The notes beneath the pieces are model-generated. The model was not told where the DNA came from. It was given only the letters and a program-made list of their open reading frames with translations, and did no database searches. The position numbers and the translations under genes are program-made. Positions 48,590 through 48,865 of a stretch of 48,865 nucleotides of DNA are shown here, piece by piece (positions within the stretch are counted from its first letter, which is position 1; each line of letters starts with the position of its first letter). Source of the DNA: a virus; the IMG/VR virus record IMGVR_UViG_3300025115_000020, positions 1 to 48,865 of that record. The stretch is one strand, 5' to 3'.

Positions 48590-48865
48590 TTAATCACTCA
48601 ACCCAATTTCTTGTGCCCAGTTTGCCTTAATCCCTGTTATTTTTCTAAATTGTGCACCGTTAATAACACCTTTTTTCAAAAGAAAGTATGCAGACATAGT
48701 CGTATTTTCATCTGCTTTTGCTTTTGGCATCATAGCAAGTTCATACTCAATATTCAAACCAGTTACTTTATTGTTTCTCAATACATCAGAGTGTTTGGAT
48801 AAATACTGGATTAAGTCCTCTGGCTCAATCGCACCACTCAAATACATATCACGAAGTTTATCAAC
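48590..48865 (-). CDS. Ejection-type protein, C-terminal fragment (second copy, cut by window edge)
   Basis: Ninety-one codons entering from the right edge, in frame with no start. The sequence VDKLRDMYLSGAIEPEDL...YFLLKKGVINGAQFRKITGIK is clearly homologous to the end of the 436-residue protein at 350-1660 (VEQLRNFYQSGGMEIDD...YFLVQKGVISKAQFKELTGIK) but strongly diverged in between. It precedes the giant gene by 2 bases, the same order as at the left end. Most likely another strain's allele joined at the assembly branch. Confidence 0.8.
   Translation of the reverse strand, partial: VDKLRDMYLSGAIEPEDLIQYLSKHSDVLRNNKVTGLNIEYELAMMPKAKADENTTMSAYFLLKKGVINGAQFRKITGIKANWAQEIGLSD

Overview
The window reads as an essentially complete genome of a virulent, short-tailed (podovirus-like) phage of a Gram-positive, probably Bacillota, host. 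The host guess rests on strong AGGAGG-type ribosome binding sites, sigma-A-like promoters with TGC-extended -10 boxes, occasional TTG/GTG starts, a holin plus M23 endolysin with no signal peptide, and a receptor-binding protein of the Gram-positive phage type. No integrase, repressor, tRNA, RNA polymerase or CRISPR array was seen.

Layout. Two gene blocks diverge from a control region at about 18.30-18.57 kb and converge on a shared terminator at 38.53-38.56 kb. The plus block (18.57-38.54 kb) is early/middle. It holds about a dozen small unrecognised proteins, then a MoxR-like AAA+ ATPase with its neighbour. The replication and recombination set follows: single-strand annealing protein, DUF669-like protein, a primase fused to an MCM-type helicase, family A DNA polymerase, VRR-NUC nuclease, SNF2-like helicase and a YqaJ-like exonuclease. 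The minus block (18.29 kb down to 1, and 48.87 down to 38.56 kb) is late. In transcription order it holds a metallophosphoesterase, receptor-binding and tail-fibre proteins, a lysis cassette, small and large terminase, portal, scaffold, N4-gp56-type capsid protein, connector, tail nozzle, a second fibre, a membrane protein, an ejection-type protein and a 3,343-residue giant virion protein.

Ends. The first 127 bases are identical to 48254-48380, after which the two copies diverge while still encoding the same two proteins (end of the ejection-type protein, start of the giant protein). The simplest reading is a circular assembly of about 48,253 bp whose right-hand 485 bases are a second strain's allele of the left end. 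A real duplication in a larger genome is the alternative.

Control. The late block is cut into short units by host-type promoters and a few intrinsic terminators. The early promoter and the capsid promoter both have a TGTAAGG/CCTTACA hairpin at the predicted transcript start. A 300-base AT-rich gap at 19.55-19.85 kb with nested inverted repeats is the best candidate for a replication origin. On reading the whole window I found no GATC and no AGCT and only one GGCC, which suggests strong selection by host restriction systems.
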